From assembly GCA_037577475.1 (NCBI GenBank), contig CM075202.1, forward strand, positions 10,247,501 to 10,311,500: DNA of 64,000 bases. Direction: 5' to 3'. Made by a program: the position numbers and the translations under genes. How positions within the stretch are numbered: the stretch's first letter is position 1; every line of letters starts with the position of its first letter. This DNA comes from Chaunax sp. Z400 (lineage: Eukaryota > Chordata > Actinopteri > Lophiiformes > Chaunacidae). Below are positions 12,867 through 25,470 of this stretch, in pieces. Under the pieces are notes generated by a model. That model worked only from the letters and a program-made list of their open reading frames with translations. It did not search any database and had not been told where the DNA came from.

Positions 12867-13024
12867 TACGTGATATTGAGAGGCTATCTAGGGTATACTG
12901 ACATCTATTGGCCAGATGCCTTCGGTGTGTGGATGAAAGAATCAGGATGCATTCAGGGACATGCAGCCTTCAGTTTGACACGTTCACCAGAGTGAAAAAG
13001 GTTGTTTGTCTAGGTGCAACATCG

Positions 13025-13645
13025 TTGCAAATAGTGGTCGGCCAACATGAGTTTTTTGTGTGACCGATGCTGATACTTAAAGAGCAATGCAGCTGACGAC
13101 TGATATATAAGGCTGATATCAAAACAAAGAATCCTCCTGTATAATTCCATTATTCCATGCACATAACAATCAAATTTACATGGTTATCACAGTCACTTGT
13201 TGTTTTATATGGAATTATTAACATTTAATGAAAATGCATTCCAGAATGTGACTGGTGTTTAAGGGAGAGTTGGCACATATATTAGAGGTGCATCATTCAA
13301 CTGCATTCTATCTCTTATAGCATATTTAATGCCAGCCAGAAATGGTTTTAGATCAGATATGAAGTCATTTTTGATGGGAGAAACATGCTAACATGTAACT
13401 AAAGATGATGGTGACTGAGGAAAATTAAGGAAATTGTTTACAGCAGGATGTATGAGAGTTTTTCACCACTGATCCAAAACTTACAGGGGGGAGTGTTAAC
13501 AGTATACAGTGGCCACACTGATTGGGCTGCCTGCTTGTGTGTGCAGACATGTTTTGTTTATCAGCCTTGAGAACGCAGGCATTGGCCGATGCCGATTATT
13601 TCAAATGCCAGATAATCGGGCTGATTAATCGGTCCATTACTACAT
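13025..13645. repeat. Probable decayed DNA transposon with 'cggcc/ataatcgg' ends
   Basis: The left end (TAGTGGTCGGCC at about 13034) and right end (GGTCCATTACTA at about 13631-13642) are degenerate inverted repeats matching at 8 of 12 positions. Words such as 'ccgatgctgat' near the left and 'ccgatgccgattattt', 'agataatcgggctgattaatcgg' (split) near the right are characteristic of a repeat that I recall as frequent in fishes. No open frame remains. Confidence 0.45.
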
Positions 13646-13984
13646 GCAAGCTTACACTCACATGCTCACAGACACTAGAATATGACTTAGACCTCTGACT
13701 CACACAGACACACGCACACACAAATAGACACAATACACAGTTACACCCTAAGTGATGCAGGTTGGTTGTCCGGTGACCAAGTGCTGGCATTGAAACATTA
13801 ACGGTCACTTGGAATCAGTGACTCACCAAGGGCACAATGGAATTAGTGAGATTCTCTGCAATGTGACAGCTTGCTCTGGCTAAATGGTGTAATAATCTAC
13901 CCCTCCTCTGACAGACCTCCAGCAGCACATGCACACATACCTACACACACACACACAGACACACACACCCCTCGTTTGCCCTCC

Positions 13985-14110
13985 CCAAACCAATTGGCAC
14001 AAATAACATTGTCTTAAGCTATAAAAAAGATTTTTTCCCCCCTCCCTCCATTGTGGTAATTATTGAATTAATGCAGATGGAGAGAGACATCTGCATGTTA
14101 AAGTGTTGGC
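13985..14110. promoter_or_regulatory. Candidate conserved non-coding element (weak)
   Basis: A low-repeat segment with a dense AT-rich core, including TAATTATTGAATTAAT (14057-14072) with ATTA homeodomain cores, and a CATCTGCATGTTAA word near 14089-14102 that contains E-box and octamer-like sequence. The assignment is by appearance only; a cross-species alignment is needed. Confidence 0.25.
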
Positions 14111-14178
14111 CTCTCTCTTATGCACAGCAGATGTTCCCCTGTCATTTACTCAAATTATGCTGCTGAGATACACGGGGG

Positions 14179-14185
14179 GAGAGAT

Positions 14186-14219
<34 letters not shown>
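14179..14219. repeat. (GA)n microsatellite
   Basis: Imperfect GA array with two interruptions. It is responsible for the 'RERERE' and 'SLSLSL' frames in this area. Confidence 0.85.
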
Positions 14220-15369
14220 TCGCTCACCAAGGCAAAATTGTCTTAAAGCCCTCAGTGTGTCAGCTACCAAATTTATTATCTGTCCTTCAAGTAAACCCCT
14301 ACTTTCTTCCCTCGAGGTGTTTCTCAATGACAGTTAGAGTGTTTTATTTGCTTTATCATTATTACCTGTTTTTATTATAAAGGCAAGTGAATTTGTACCT
14401 TTCAAACATGGGGGCAATCCAAAGTGCTTTCAATGAGGCAAAATTTAAAAGCATAATAAATCGAAAAGGAAAACCAATAAAAACAGAATAAAATGAATTA
14501 AGAGGTAAATACAAATAGACAAATTTAAAAACAAATTAAATGCAGTCGCAAGGCATGAATATGTTGCCAATAAAATAAAAGAAATAATTGAGTCGAACAT
14601 AAAAAAATAAACGGGTGAGTTTTTATTCTTAAAGTGCAAACAAGGGCATTAGATGAGTTAAATTCAGATTGAATCACATATAGGATCTCAGCTATTAAAT
14701 AACCATTCCTCCAATAATGATGGAGTAGCATATCAAAGATGTGATACTAATGTAACCAGCTGACCTCTCACTGATAGCTCAAACCAGCAGCTAACCTCTT
14801 GACCCTTACTGTTGGTGGAGACATTACAGTAAAGAAGTGACAACATCCTCTTGAAGATTATCTGTCCATTGTTTGAAGCAAGGAAGACACCGAGGGACAC
14901 TGTGTCCGATTGTGTCTCCGTGAATGTGTGTGTCCCAGATGACAGACAGCCAGGGGCCCTTCTCCTTGGGACTATTTTCCAGGTTGGTTCAGCCTCATCT
15001 CTCAGGATTACATTGATAAATTCTTGTATTATATTTTCTGTGCTTATTGTATTAATATACAGGGACAGTTCCCAGAAAAAGCTGAGTCCCACGCCTGCTT
15101 TAAGGTAATCTTCTTCCACTTGAGCTTTTAAAATGGTTTTGGGTAGGGGAAGGGTGGGACGGCTGTCTTTGTAATACCTATTCTCTCAGACTCTTGAGGC
15201 TATATTTAGCCTGTTTTTGATTTAGTTGCTCTATCATATTAATTCCACACAGTAAATGATCTTATAAATATGTTGATCTGGGCTGTGCTGTACTGGGCTT
15301 GTTCAGTCAGTGGATTCACAAAAGAGGTAAGTTTTAAATTAACATGGTTTCCCTTGAGTTATGTTTTAC

Positions 15370-15720
15370 GAGCCGTTTACATGACAACAATTCTTGCACA
15401 AAAACGGTAACCTTTAGCTGCATTTTGGCCTTTCATTAAGTTCAGCTTTTGGGGGCCTCAAAATGCAAACTTTTGAGAACTCGTTCCAGACTGTAATCTT
15501 TTGAAAACGCCACTGTTACCATCTGCGTATAAACTGGCAAAACCCAATTCTTGTAAAAACTATGACATCATGGCTCCACTTTGTGTAAGGGTTATTAGGT
15601 TAAAGACGATGACGGATACGGACAGAAGGCTCTTTGTTCCTTTTGTTCATTTTTTTTGGAGAGCAGACGGATACGGACGAAGCGGACGAAATGGAGCAGT
15701 AGCACCGGAGATGCTACAAG
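15370..15720. repeat. Decayed DNA-transposon-like interspersed repeat
   Basis: Two internal motifs recall a fish repeat that carries 'gtttacacgacaacg': CCGTTTACATGACAACA at 15373-15389, and TTTTGAAAACGCCACTGTTACC at 15499-15520 (split as TTTTGAAAACGCC plus ACTGTTACC). The paired words 'gggggcctcaaaatgcaaac' and 'catctgcgtataaactg' also fit. No open frame survives. Recognition is from memory, so the class is uncertain. Confidence 0.45.
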
Positions 15721-16854
15721 GCAGTGTAGCCATGATTCAAGCAAGGCACGACAAATGCATACGACCACAAGGAAGAAGAAAAAAGTGAGGTGAAAAAGTG
15801 AAACAACTCCCCATCCTCATGTCGTCATGTATTTAATGACCTCACAGACCACACCCGAGTACATGGCTACCTCAGTTTTTGCTGCTTTTGATAAACTAGG
15901 TGCATTATGACAACCTATTGTATTTGTATGGCTGCTTGCTGTAACCCTGTTTGTTTGTGTTGCTGCCTGTCTTGGCAAGGACACTTGTAAAAGAGATTTT
16001 AAATCTCAATGAGACTTTTTCCTGGTTAAGTAAATAATAACATTAAAATTAAAAAATTGAGTATAAATATGGCCTTATTAGCCATGCGTGGACGGAACAC
16101 TTGGTGTTATTCGATGGTGTTGATTTGAGAAGTTAGCCAACGACTGGCCCGGTATTATACTAACGTGTTGACCATCTTATTTCGACTGTTGATTCAACAA
16201 AAAATGCAATTTGCAGATGCCGTTTTTGGCTCCAGGAAATTATAAGGGGCTATTTTTTTTTCATAGTCGAAACAATTAATACATAAACCTAATTGCACCC
16301 CTAGAGAGTCTGGTTGGCAGTGACTGTCAGTCTTATTGCTCTGTTTTAACCTGGTTGTGTAGACTGGCCTCACTCTCTCGTGTGCTGATGCAACTTGTAC
16401 CTTATTCCCCCGAGAAGCATACTTTGATTCAGTCAATACACACACACAGGCACGCACGCACACTTCCCCTACATCTCTGCAAAACCCAACAATCCACTGA
16501 AATCCGTACAACTTCCTTCTGTTCTCAAACCAAAAGCCTTAAAGCCAACAGATGCTTTTTCGTTATCATTGCCAGATATCACTCTTAGCTCCCTCTGATA
16601 AGACTTTACTTTCTGACCCAGATGTTAAGGAGTTCAATTTACCAGATGCACCAAAAGAGCAGACAGGGAGCTGAAGGGATAAGTGAGCATTGAAAATACC
16701 CGCAGGCTTGAGAGATGAGACATAATATGCCTTTTTTTTTTTTTGGGGCCTGGTGTTGTTTCTGAAGCGGCGTTAGTGCAGTAAGGAGCTCAGCGTCTAA
16801 AGAGGCTTTGGTAGAGGGCGAAAGATGGGCCATATTACAGCGAGGCCAGAAGCC

Positions 16855-16935
16855 TGCTTGATTAATGGGTCAGGATAATCACCTCATCAAATCACTCTCA
16901 CTTATTAAATCTTGTTTAATATCGTAATGAGGGTC
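16855..16935. promoter_or_regulatory. Candidate non-coding regulatory segment (weak)
   Basis: An 80-bp AT-rich, non-repetitive block with several homeodomain-type cores (GATTAAT at 16859, GGATAATC at 16873, TTTAATAT at 16914). It is reported by appearance only. Confidence 0.2.
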
Positions 16936-17427
16936 CTCCTGAGCTGCTTTGGTAAATTCCCCCTGTCTCTCCATCGCTCTCACTTTTCCTCCTCTGCCTT
17001 TCGCTTTTAACAGGAAGACTAATGATACCAAGTTCCTGTCGGCCCTCATCTTCTTGCTTTTCCATTTCTCCTTTAATTTGCCCCCTCTTTCTCAAATCAT
17101 CTTGGAGTCTGTCTTAGTTTTTACACCACATGGTGGACCAAGAGTTTATATAATTTTGGAGGGTGGAATTACTATTTACACGGCCTCAGTCTATTCATTT
17201 ACTCTCTCTCTGTTTATGATGGATGATGTGCTAGATTGTATAAGCATAAATCACTGTATGTGCAGGTCAGGACCTGCTTGAATAGTGATACCACTTCCCA
17301 AGGCTTTGGTACACTGGAGTTTATGGAAACACTTCAGGTGAGGTAATATCTCTCCTGTCTCCTTCTGTGTGATTTGTGATCTCTATCTGTAGTATCATGA
17401 GATACCCAGTGCTACTTCCCTTAGTGC

Positions 17428-17432
17428 ATGTG

Positions 17433-17472
<40 letters not shown>

Positions 17473-17480
17473 AATGTGTG
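17428..17480. repeat. (TG)n microsatellite
   Basis: TG array with a CG interruption and an imperfect right end. Confidence 0.85.
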
Positions 17481-19861
17481 AGGTTCTGGGAATGTGCATG
17501 CATCTCCTTCGCGTGACCTCCAGGCGACTGCACAGTGTGCTTTAGAAGAAAACAACATGCCACTGTCTTATTTACGGTCTTCCATGTGTCGCTTGGTACC
17601 ATCTTGATAGCACAGCTGACTGCTCACCTCGTCCAAGAGAGGAAAAAAAATATTTCCGCTTTTCTTTCCAATACTATTTTAAATGACTGCTATTTTTACT
17701 TTTTAAACATGGTTCATTAATTATTTATTTCACTACTTATCTATTGCTTTTATTTACTGTATCTGCTCCCTCATGCTGTCCCATGCCTCTTCATCTGTTA
17801 CCTCTGACATATACCTCATTCTTTGTTGAGGTTGAATGTATGGACTGGGTAAACTACAAATGAATTGTCCTTTTGAGGTCAGTAAAGGTGTCTGAAGTGA
17901 ACTGAAATGAACTCTTTTGTCCCATTTCTCTCTCTCTCTCTCCATTTAAAAATGATTTCAAAGGCCACCCCCTTCCGCCACCACCCTCATCCCAAAGTTG
18001 GACCCAATCCTTTGTCGTCTCTGAAGGCAGGCAAGCAACAACTGGCTGAAGGTGACCAGTTCAGGCTTGAGAGGGAGGTTAGGGCTGCATCTTCCCCCTG
18101 AGTGCCTCCCATTTTTTGCCTTTATTGTTAGGGAGCAGCTGTTGTGTACCTGGACCCCATGAGTGGCGCCTATGCTGGGTATCTTGGCAGCCAGGCTCCA
18201 TAGGCTTTGGATACCAGAGTGAATCAATTCTTAAAGATGACTGTCTGTGTTCCGTGTCACATGGACAGGCCCAGAGTGAAGGGCTTAGGGGGATCTTGAG
18301 CTGGAATGCTCTTTGATGGAGGGGCTGGAGAATGAGGAGGGAGGGAGGAAAGGAAAATACGGGGGAGGAGATGGTCCTATTGTTGTGCTGAGGAATGCCC
18401 TTGACGGAGACAGAGGGGTATTGTTCTATGTCCATGAACTCTCTAGGTCTTGGGGACCTAAAGGTGATGGTGGTGCAACATCTTACTGTTTTCATATATG
18501 CTTTGCGAGGCTCATCTGTATGTTGTCAATTCCTCCTTTCTGCTGTTAACTACGTGTTGAAAGTTGCTCTAAGACAAGGTATAAGTGAGCAGCTTAGCGT
18601 CAAGCAGCCATGTCAACGTGTAAAAGTTGGCAAATTATTGGCCTCATTCTCAGCAGAGATTGACAACAGCTGAGCAGGATGTTGATGTCTGAAATGGTTC
18701 ACAGGCCAAACCTGTGAAAATGAAGATTATAAAGGATATAAAGGATGACAAAAACAGATTGGCACGTAAGATAACCTCTCTCCCTCCTTCCCTCCCACAC
18801 TCTCATTCCTCTTTTTCTTTCTTCTTACACCCCTTTGGAGAACAATACCCTGCGGACCCTCCCCCTCCCCATCTCCACCTTGGAAAAAGCAGGTTTATTA
18901 ATAGTTCAGAACAGGGTGCTTGGGGCAAGCTGCACGAGAAGGTTAAGGATGAGGGAAGTTAATAATCTGGGCTCAGGAACCAGCAGCCACAGCAGCAGCA
19001 GTAGCAGCTTCGTTTTTGAAGAAAGAACCTCATGGTCATCCCATGTCCGTATCAATTTCATGACAAATGAAAATACCAAAGGCCCTGGCCAGAAACAAAG
19101 GCTAGCTTGGCTGACTGGAGGCGGTATGGGAGATGGTGGTGGGGGCTAAGATTGGCTTCCAGCCCCTGCAGCTGTCCCGGTTGTCACCCCTTGTCTTAAG
19201 GCTCAGTCCTGGCTCAGTGGCGCATGTGTTTGTGTATGAGTGTACATCCAGAGCCTCAAGAGATAGGACGTGGCGATTCTAGGCACTCGACAGTGTCTGA
19301 AAAATGGCTCCTGACACAAAAGGCAAGTTGAACGGTGTTAAGACCCCGTCAGTATGGAGCAGACCTCAGGCATGAGGTCATCAGCCTTGGTTTAGCAGCC
19401 TTTGTCCAGCAGCCTGATTGACAGGAGGGGTGGCTATTAAAGACAAATGTGGGATCAGTTACAGCCATGGATGTCACTCAAGGTCTGAAATTAAAAAAAA
19501 TGCTTTAGATAATTCACTGAATGTGTCCGAGAAACACTGATTTTTTTTCAAAAGCAGAAAATGTTGAATATGGGGTCAAAACAAGTCCAACACACAAAGG
19601 TAAATGACTACATACCATCACACAGTGACATCTTGGTAATCACTTCGCACCTCTACAATGTGGGCTTCACCTTAATATGTATTATGAAGTCTGTGAATCT
19701 TTTAATCTGCGTTGATAACCTGTGATAAACTTTAATACTCTGCTAATATTCACTATCTGTGTGTGTATGTGCTGTAAAGGAGAAAGACACATCTCTTCCT
19801 GACCCTCTCTCTCCCTCTCCCCCCTTATGTCTCAGAGATTAGCCTTTGCTCAAACACCTCC

Positions 19862-19940
19862 TGTTCATCTAAGTAATTAAAACATTAGAATTACTGGATT
19901 ATAAACTGCTTTTGATTTAATCCAGCACTCGGTGCTCCCA
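19862..19940. promoter_or_regulatory. Candidate regulatory element with inverted GGATTA sites
   Basis: CTGGATTA at 19894-19901 and its exact reverse complement TAATCCAG at 19918-19925 form an 8-bp inverted repeat with a 16-bp spacer. GGATTA is the core bound by K50-class homeodomain proteins such as Otx, Pitx and Crx. Upstream lie AAGTAATTAAAAC (19871-19883) and AGAATTACT. The block is non-repetitive. Assignment as an enhancer is inference. Confidence 0.35.
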
Positions 19941-22900
19941 CCATCTCGCCAAATGGGTCAATAGGAAATATAATGGGCCTCTGTGATTTCTGATTCAGGG
20001 ATCTGGAAGAGGCAAAGGATGCCAATAATGGCTATTAAAAGAGATGTGTGTTTGTGCGTGTGAGAGAGAAAGAGAGACAGAGAGCCCTGACCAGCTTTGC
20101 CCTGAGTGCCATCTGTCTTGGACCCATTAGACCCAGTTTAGACTGGAAGAAGCCAACCCAGCTCAGAATCTGTCTCTCTGTCCTCAATGCACTACACACA
20201 CACACACACATGCACACACACTTCATGTGATCACTTCCTCTTTTGAAGTCACTCTAAAGCGTATATAAATTTCTTTCTTTTTTTTTTTTAGCAGGGGAAG
20301 GTGTTATAAGGCAGCCATAGTTTTTTGATCTTTTTCGATCTTTTTGAAATTGATCAAACACAGGCCTCAGTGTGTCCATACCCTTCATAAGACCCTATAA
20401 CAGGTGTTATTCCCCCAGTGCACCTTGTATCAATGGGTGTCCTGATAACATTTATATAATTTATCCTGCCACTGTCTGCCTTCAACACATTCTCACACGT
20501 GCACGCAGTGACAAACTTTCACTTTCATTCACTGTTTAGCGGGGTTCCCCACACCTTACCTCTGTTGGCAGTCAAAAGGTAGGTGTGCTGGTGGGATTCA
20601 CCTCTGCTGTCCTCTCACCTACACTGTCGATATATGATGATTCATTTGTGTGTACCCAAATGTGTACGTGAGTTTACACACTGCACGCTCGTGCAGCCTT
20701 TTTTCATAAACGTGTGAGCAGTGTCCTCTGCAGCATGTTCCTGTCTGTGCATGTATGTTTTGTGTGCCTTCATTATGGTTTTTGTTTGTTTCTTGCAACA
20801 AGGGATCCAAGTTGACACAGTGACAGTCCTTTGCAGGGCGACAGAGGGGCCCTGACATCCAACAACAGAGGCTTTGTCACTCTGCTCCTCTTGGCTTGTT
20901 ATGGACTTCCTTCTCTCTCTTGCACTCTCTCTCTCTTTCTCTCCCTTTTTTAGTGAGCTCATTTTCTTGTCTGAAGTCTTAATTTGGGGCGCTGGCCAGA
21001 GGGGAGAGGGAAGAGAGGCGAGAGGAGGTGCAGAGTGGTGATGGCTGCAGATGGACGGCCCTTTGTTCCTCCGTTCCCAGGCTCCTCTCTTGAGCTTCTG
21101 AGGCTCCAGTTGCGTTGGAGCCTTCCAGAGTGAGAGGGAGAGAGAGGGGCTGGGAGGAAAATGGGGCCACAATGATCTGTCCAAGTGAAATCTTCCAGTT
21201 CCATACATACACACACATGGAAGTGGTTTGAAGGTGAAAAGGGAGAATGGGGTAGAAACAGAAAGAAAAATTAAACAAAAGATATGAAGAAATAGAACTA
21301 AAAAAACCAACAAATATGGCAACGAATGTATAAAGATGATGCAAAGTGGACATCAATGAAAGCACAGCAGTGTGAACTGAACATACTGACCACTAGGTGT
21401 CCCCATCACTGATGCCAAATGAGGGCAATGCACAGTTAATCCCACGCTGTGCCAGTGGCTCAGTAGCAGGAGACCAGTGTGTTGCTCCATCCACAATAAA
21501 TGAAATCCAGTGCTTAATTATGAAGGATGAATCCATCAATCTGTTCACTGTGGAAATCTGTTCCCATGGCTTTTGCTTGAAGCTATCTGGAATAATTTTT
21601 GTATGAAAAGTTTAATGATGGTGGAAGAAACATTACCTTAGTGAAAGTACTAAAACCACACTGTGCACTAAGGAAGTGTACATCAGAAAAATTACAAATT
21701 AAATATGACAATTAAAACTCATTGTGTCGTAAAATGTTCCCTGTCAGTTTTTTTTTTTACTATTGTTTCTGTTTTTATTAACTCATTTATTATAACATAT
21801 GTTAAATTTTCTTGGGCAGTTTAATCAACACAAATGCATCCTACTCTATAAGATCATCATACGTTTGTAGTGTCGCAGTCTTGTGAGGACCATGCATCTC
21901 TAAAATGCCAACTTTTCATGTGCTCAGAAAATCAGCTCTGCTTTCAATGCATTTTCCAGACAATTAAGATGATTATTTTTGGCTTAGGAAGTAGGAAATT
22001 TTTGTCAACCCAAAAAGGAACCCGTGATCTCTCAGTTTTATCTTAAAACATTCAAAGTCAACACATCTGGAGATTAACGGAAAGGAAAGGCATGAAAAAT
22101 TATAGCGGACAATATTTGCCTCTGAGTTGTAGTTGAAGAATAAAGCTGCATGAAACAAAATATTCAAGTGCAGGACAAATACCTCAAATCTGTACATATG
22201 TACAATTCATGGTTACATGCCCTATTTAATTTAAACCACTAATTCTTGGTGCAAACATGAAATAAATGTTTGCCAGATCGCCTTCCTCTGTAAACAAAAG
22301 TCTTCTGATGGAGAATAGATTCAATAGTATTCTGCTGTTTTAGTTTCATGCCCACGTTTTGTAGGTGTAGGTGTCTAAATGGTTCAAACGGTGGACAGCT
22401 CATTTTGGTCACAGGTAGGAGGATCGCATGGAGAAGGAATCGAAATGAGGTCCTTGTCTCTCTTCGTCCCAAAGATTCCTCAGCAAAGGGGAGAGTAACA
22501 TCTGTGCGTGTGTGGGTTGATATTTACCAAACAATTCTCTTTTTGCTGTTGGGTTGTCATGCTGTATAAAGCTTCCACTTCCATCAAGCCATAAAAGCCT
22601 TAACACATATTCCACTCAATGTAAAAGATTAAAGAAAACCAATTTTATCTAAAACAAAACACACTCTTAACACTAAATGGAAAATGTTCTTGAACCTGAG
22701 TGTGGGATAACAGACGACCACCAAGGGAGGGGGGACTTGGAGAGGGACCTTGGGGACTGTGTCAACGTTTTCTGTGCTGGAGCAGGGACAAACATTGGGC
22801 AAACATTGTGAAAGGCTGGCAGCCTTTGAGATAGTGGGCCGTTGATCTAAGACTGAGGAACTAAAGTCCACTATCTCCTGTCTGATACAGCAGCCAAGGT

Positions 22901-23092
22901 CTTACTGACACACAGAGCTACAGAACAAACATGGATATACCTGAAGACATTGACCTTTGAACCCCGAGCCGGAGGGGTGGAAAAAAACAGGAAGTGGTGA
23001 AAGTGACTCCTGACTTCCTCCCTGCAGGCCAAGAATGAATCAGGTGGAATGATTGTAAGTACACGGGTCATTGTACATAAAAGCACATGTGC

Positions 23093-23118
23093 GCACACAC
23101 ACACACACACACACACAT
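23093..23118. repeat. (CA)n microsatellite
   Basis: About 13 CA units, plain dinucleotide array. Confidence 0.8.
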
Positions 23119-24431
23119 TGTTCAGGCACAGATGTGGTGTGTGTGCATGTGTGAGGCCACTTGCGTGCATGTCTGTGTGTTACGGTGAAAAGAAGCGAGA
23201 GAGTGAGTCTTCAGATGTAGCGACAGATGGTATTTGATTACAGAGCAGACGGTCGGTGTTGTACAAAGATGCTGTCTCAGCCCAACCTAAGGAGCTGTAG
23301 CCTCTGGTTAAGGCAAGTGGAGGGAGGCAGGCAGAGGACGAGAGGGAAAAAAGAACATGAGAGAGAAAAAAAGAATAAAAGCAAGAAAGACACAAAAGGA
23401 GTAACTCCCAAAATGAGCATCAAAGCAGAAAGAATGAAAAGCAGTCAGGCAAGAACAAAAGGAAGAAAAGAAACAGCAACGGGCAGGCGTGGTGGAAAAT
23501 ACAGCAGAGGTCATGATAAGAAAACAGCGAAATGACGCAGAGAGAACACACAGAGCCTTTTGAAAATAGTTTTTCCTCAAAAGACTCCAAAACTCGTCCA
23601 GGTGAAAAAAAAAAACCATACTCGAAAAAATGTCTGAATTTTTTGACCATAAAAAAAGATCCAGGTTTTTGCTCTTTTTGTTACAAATTTTGTAATTATT
23701 ACATTTCACTACGACATGCACAAAGCAGTTCCAGTTTGCTGATTAATCAATGACTCAATCAACAGAAGATCAGTCTCCTATTATGATAATCAATTAATCA
23801 TTTCCAACCCATTGTATCTTATTCTAGCTTCTCTAATTTGAGAATCTAATACATTTTCTTTAATAATGTATTATTTCTTACATCAATTATTTAGTCATAA
23901 AGAACATTTTGGTGTGCGACTGTTTGATGAATAAAACATGCAAGAATACATCTTGGCCTTTTCTGTAAAATGAATAATTGAGAAAGTAATTTGTACAGTA
24001 GATTAATTGATAATAAAAATGAAAAGAAAAGATTTGTTAGAAGTTAGAACAAACCCAAATTCCCAGTTGTTTGTCCTTGTGCTTCTCTTAAAATTATATT
24101 AACTTCTCTTTGTATGTATGTATTTACACATTGTTTTAGTTGATCTCTCAGCGTCAATGGAAGCTGAAGAGATGATTTCTCTGTGCGAGCGTGTCAGTGG
24201 ATACATTTAGCCCGCTGAGGCGGCATATGGAGGAAACAGTGGAGAAAACGAGGCTGGGAGGTTGATGCTGAGCTGCCAAACACCTCATTAGTGCATTGAA
24301 TCAGTCAGAGAGCAGAGAAGCACTGATTCATTCCAACAGGACAGAGTAAATATACAGTAAATGCAAATAGTCAGTGACGCATTTGTAACTAAAATAGTTC
24401 ATTATCGAGATTATCTTCAGTCACATTCTAA

Positions 24432-24475
24432 CCCCCCCCCCCCCCCCCCACACACATACACACACACACACACAC
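24432..24475. repeat. Compound C18-(CA)n tract
   Basis: A run of 18 C followed by an interrupted CA array. On the minus strand this reads as TG-rich sequence followed by a G run. It lies just beyond the inferred prox1 polyadenylation signals and could act as a G/U-rich downstream element. Confidence 0.85.
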
Positions 24476-24561
24476 AAACATTTTTTCACTGTGCATTTAT
24501 CGTGCAGACGGTATTATAAATAAAGCAGAAACAGCAGACGTTTCCTACTCTCTTTTTCATT

Positions 24562-24580
24562 TTTATTTCCATTTTTTATT
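24562..24580 (-). terminator. prox1: Probable prox1 polyadenylation signals (two AATAAA)
   Basis: TTTATT on the plus strand at 24575-24580 and 24562-24567 reads AATAAA on the minus strand. TG-rich and G-rich sequence follows at 24432-24478 in the minus direction, somewhat further than the usual 30 bases. Choosing these as the distal site gives a 3' UTR of about 4.6 kb, similar to the very long mammalian PROX1 3' UTR. Other AATAAA words (for example at 28323-28328) could give shorter transcripts. Confidence 0.4.
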
Positions 24581-24612
24581 CATTTTGCACAAGCTTGCAT
24601 ATATACTGCACA

Positions 24613-24620
24613 TACATTCA
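24613..24620 (-). promoter_or_regulatory. prox1: miR-181 8-mer seed match in prox1 3' UTR
   Basis: The minus strand reads TGAATGTA, complementary to miR-181 positions 2-8 with an A opposite position 1. It lies near the distal end of the 3' UTR. Confidence 0.45.
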
Positions 24621-25208
24621 GTTCATAGAGGGTGAAGGCACGAAAGGCAATTTGACTACTAGTTGTTTTTGGGCTAGACCAAAGTAATACAGGGGGAAAA
24701 TTCTCAAGAGAAAATACAAAACTACTTCAAACTAGTTTCAGCTTTCTAGCCCACCCTCAGCCTCGTCCCGGAACAAAACAAAACAACCTTTTTTTTATAT
24801 TTATATATAAAAAAAATCCAGTTCTATTTAGCTGCCAAGGTCTCCATTTTATTCTTTCTCTCAATTGAATGAGCAAGCTGGAATACTAATTTTCAGAATT
24901 CACTTTTGAATAGATAAGGATTAAAATCTTTTAAATGGGTTCTATTCTGTGAAATGCAGTGCAGCCTTCCCTGTTTGAAAAACAAAAGAAAATAACATCA
25001 AATAAATTAGGATAAATTAAACCAATAAATTACACAAATTCTGCAAGACAAATAGACACCAATAACAGAAAAAAGCAGCCATGTCATGAGTTTTATTTTA
25101 CAACCTGTGTGTATCTATTCAGACTGTATTTGAAACATGGCTGTTCCAGTTGGAATTACTGCACTAAAGTCGAATAATAATGTCTTACAAAAAGCATCAA
25201 CAAAACAC

Positions 25209-25216
25209 TATTTACA
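25209..25216 (-). promoter_or_regulatory. prox1: Pumilio response element
   Basis: The minus strand reads TGTAAATA, fitting the UGUANAUA consensus bound by Pumilio proteins. It is 59 bases from a second copy. Confidence 0.4.
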
Positions 25217-25274
25217 TAACATATTGCTAAGTTACACAAAGGCAGTATTTACCACTGAAAGCCTGCATCATTGA

Positions 25275-25282
25275 TATTTACA
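25275..25282 (-). promoter_or_regulatory. prox1: Pumilio response element
   Basis: A second TGTAAATA on the minus strand, close to the copy at 25209-25216. Confidence 0.4.
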
Positions 25283-25392
25283 AAAAGGGGAGCAATGTAA
25301 TAAAAAAAAAAAAAAAGAATTACTACTGAAAGCATCAAGAAACAAAAACCTCTTTCAAACAGGTCAGAAAACAGATCAGAGGAAATTATCAC

Positions 25393-25393
<1 letters not shown>

Positions 25394-25470
<77 letters not shown>
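25394..25470. repeat. (CA)n microsatellite in the prox1 3' UTR
   Basis: About 38 uninterrupted CA units. In prox1 mRNA it would read as a (UG)n tract. Confidence 0.9.

Larger units (their letters stand above)
13646..15365. other. Intergenic stretch with microsatellites and a candidate regulatory core
   Basis: No gene is recognised. It holds short CA tracts near 13705 and 13942-13968, a GA tract at 14179-14219 and a non-repetitive segment at 13985-14110 listed separately. The 128-codon minus-strand frame near 14733-15119 shows no recognisable domain. Confidence 0.45.
15721..24430. other. Intergenic region downstream of prox1, no recognised gene
   Basis: Mostly single-copy-looking sequence between the transposon remnants and the inferred prox1 3' end. 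It contains TG/CA microsatellites at 17428-17480, 20190-20220 and 23093-23118, a pyrimidine-rich tract at 20890-20950 and a purine-rich stretch at 23320-23530 that opens long frames by composition. Candidate regulatory cores at 16855-16935 and 19862-19940 are listed separately. The 226-codon minus-strand frame at 20642-21322 is low-complexity and unrecognised. Confidence 0.45.

Noticed and set aside
20642..21322. 226-codon minus-strand open frame
   Set aside because: Pyrimidine-rich low-complexity composition, no recognisable domain and no splice or promoter context.
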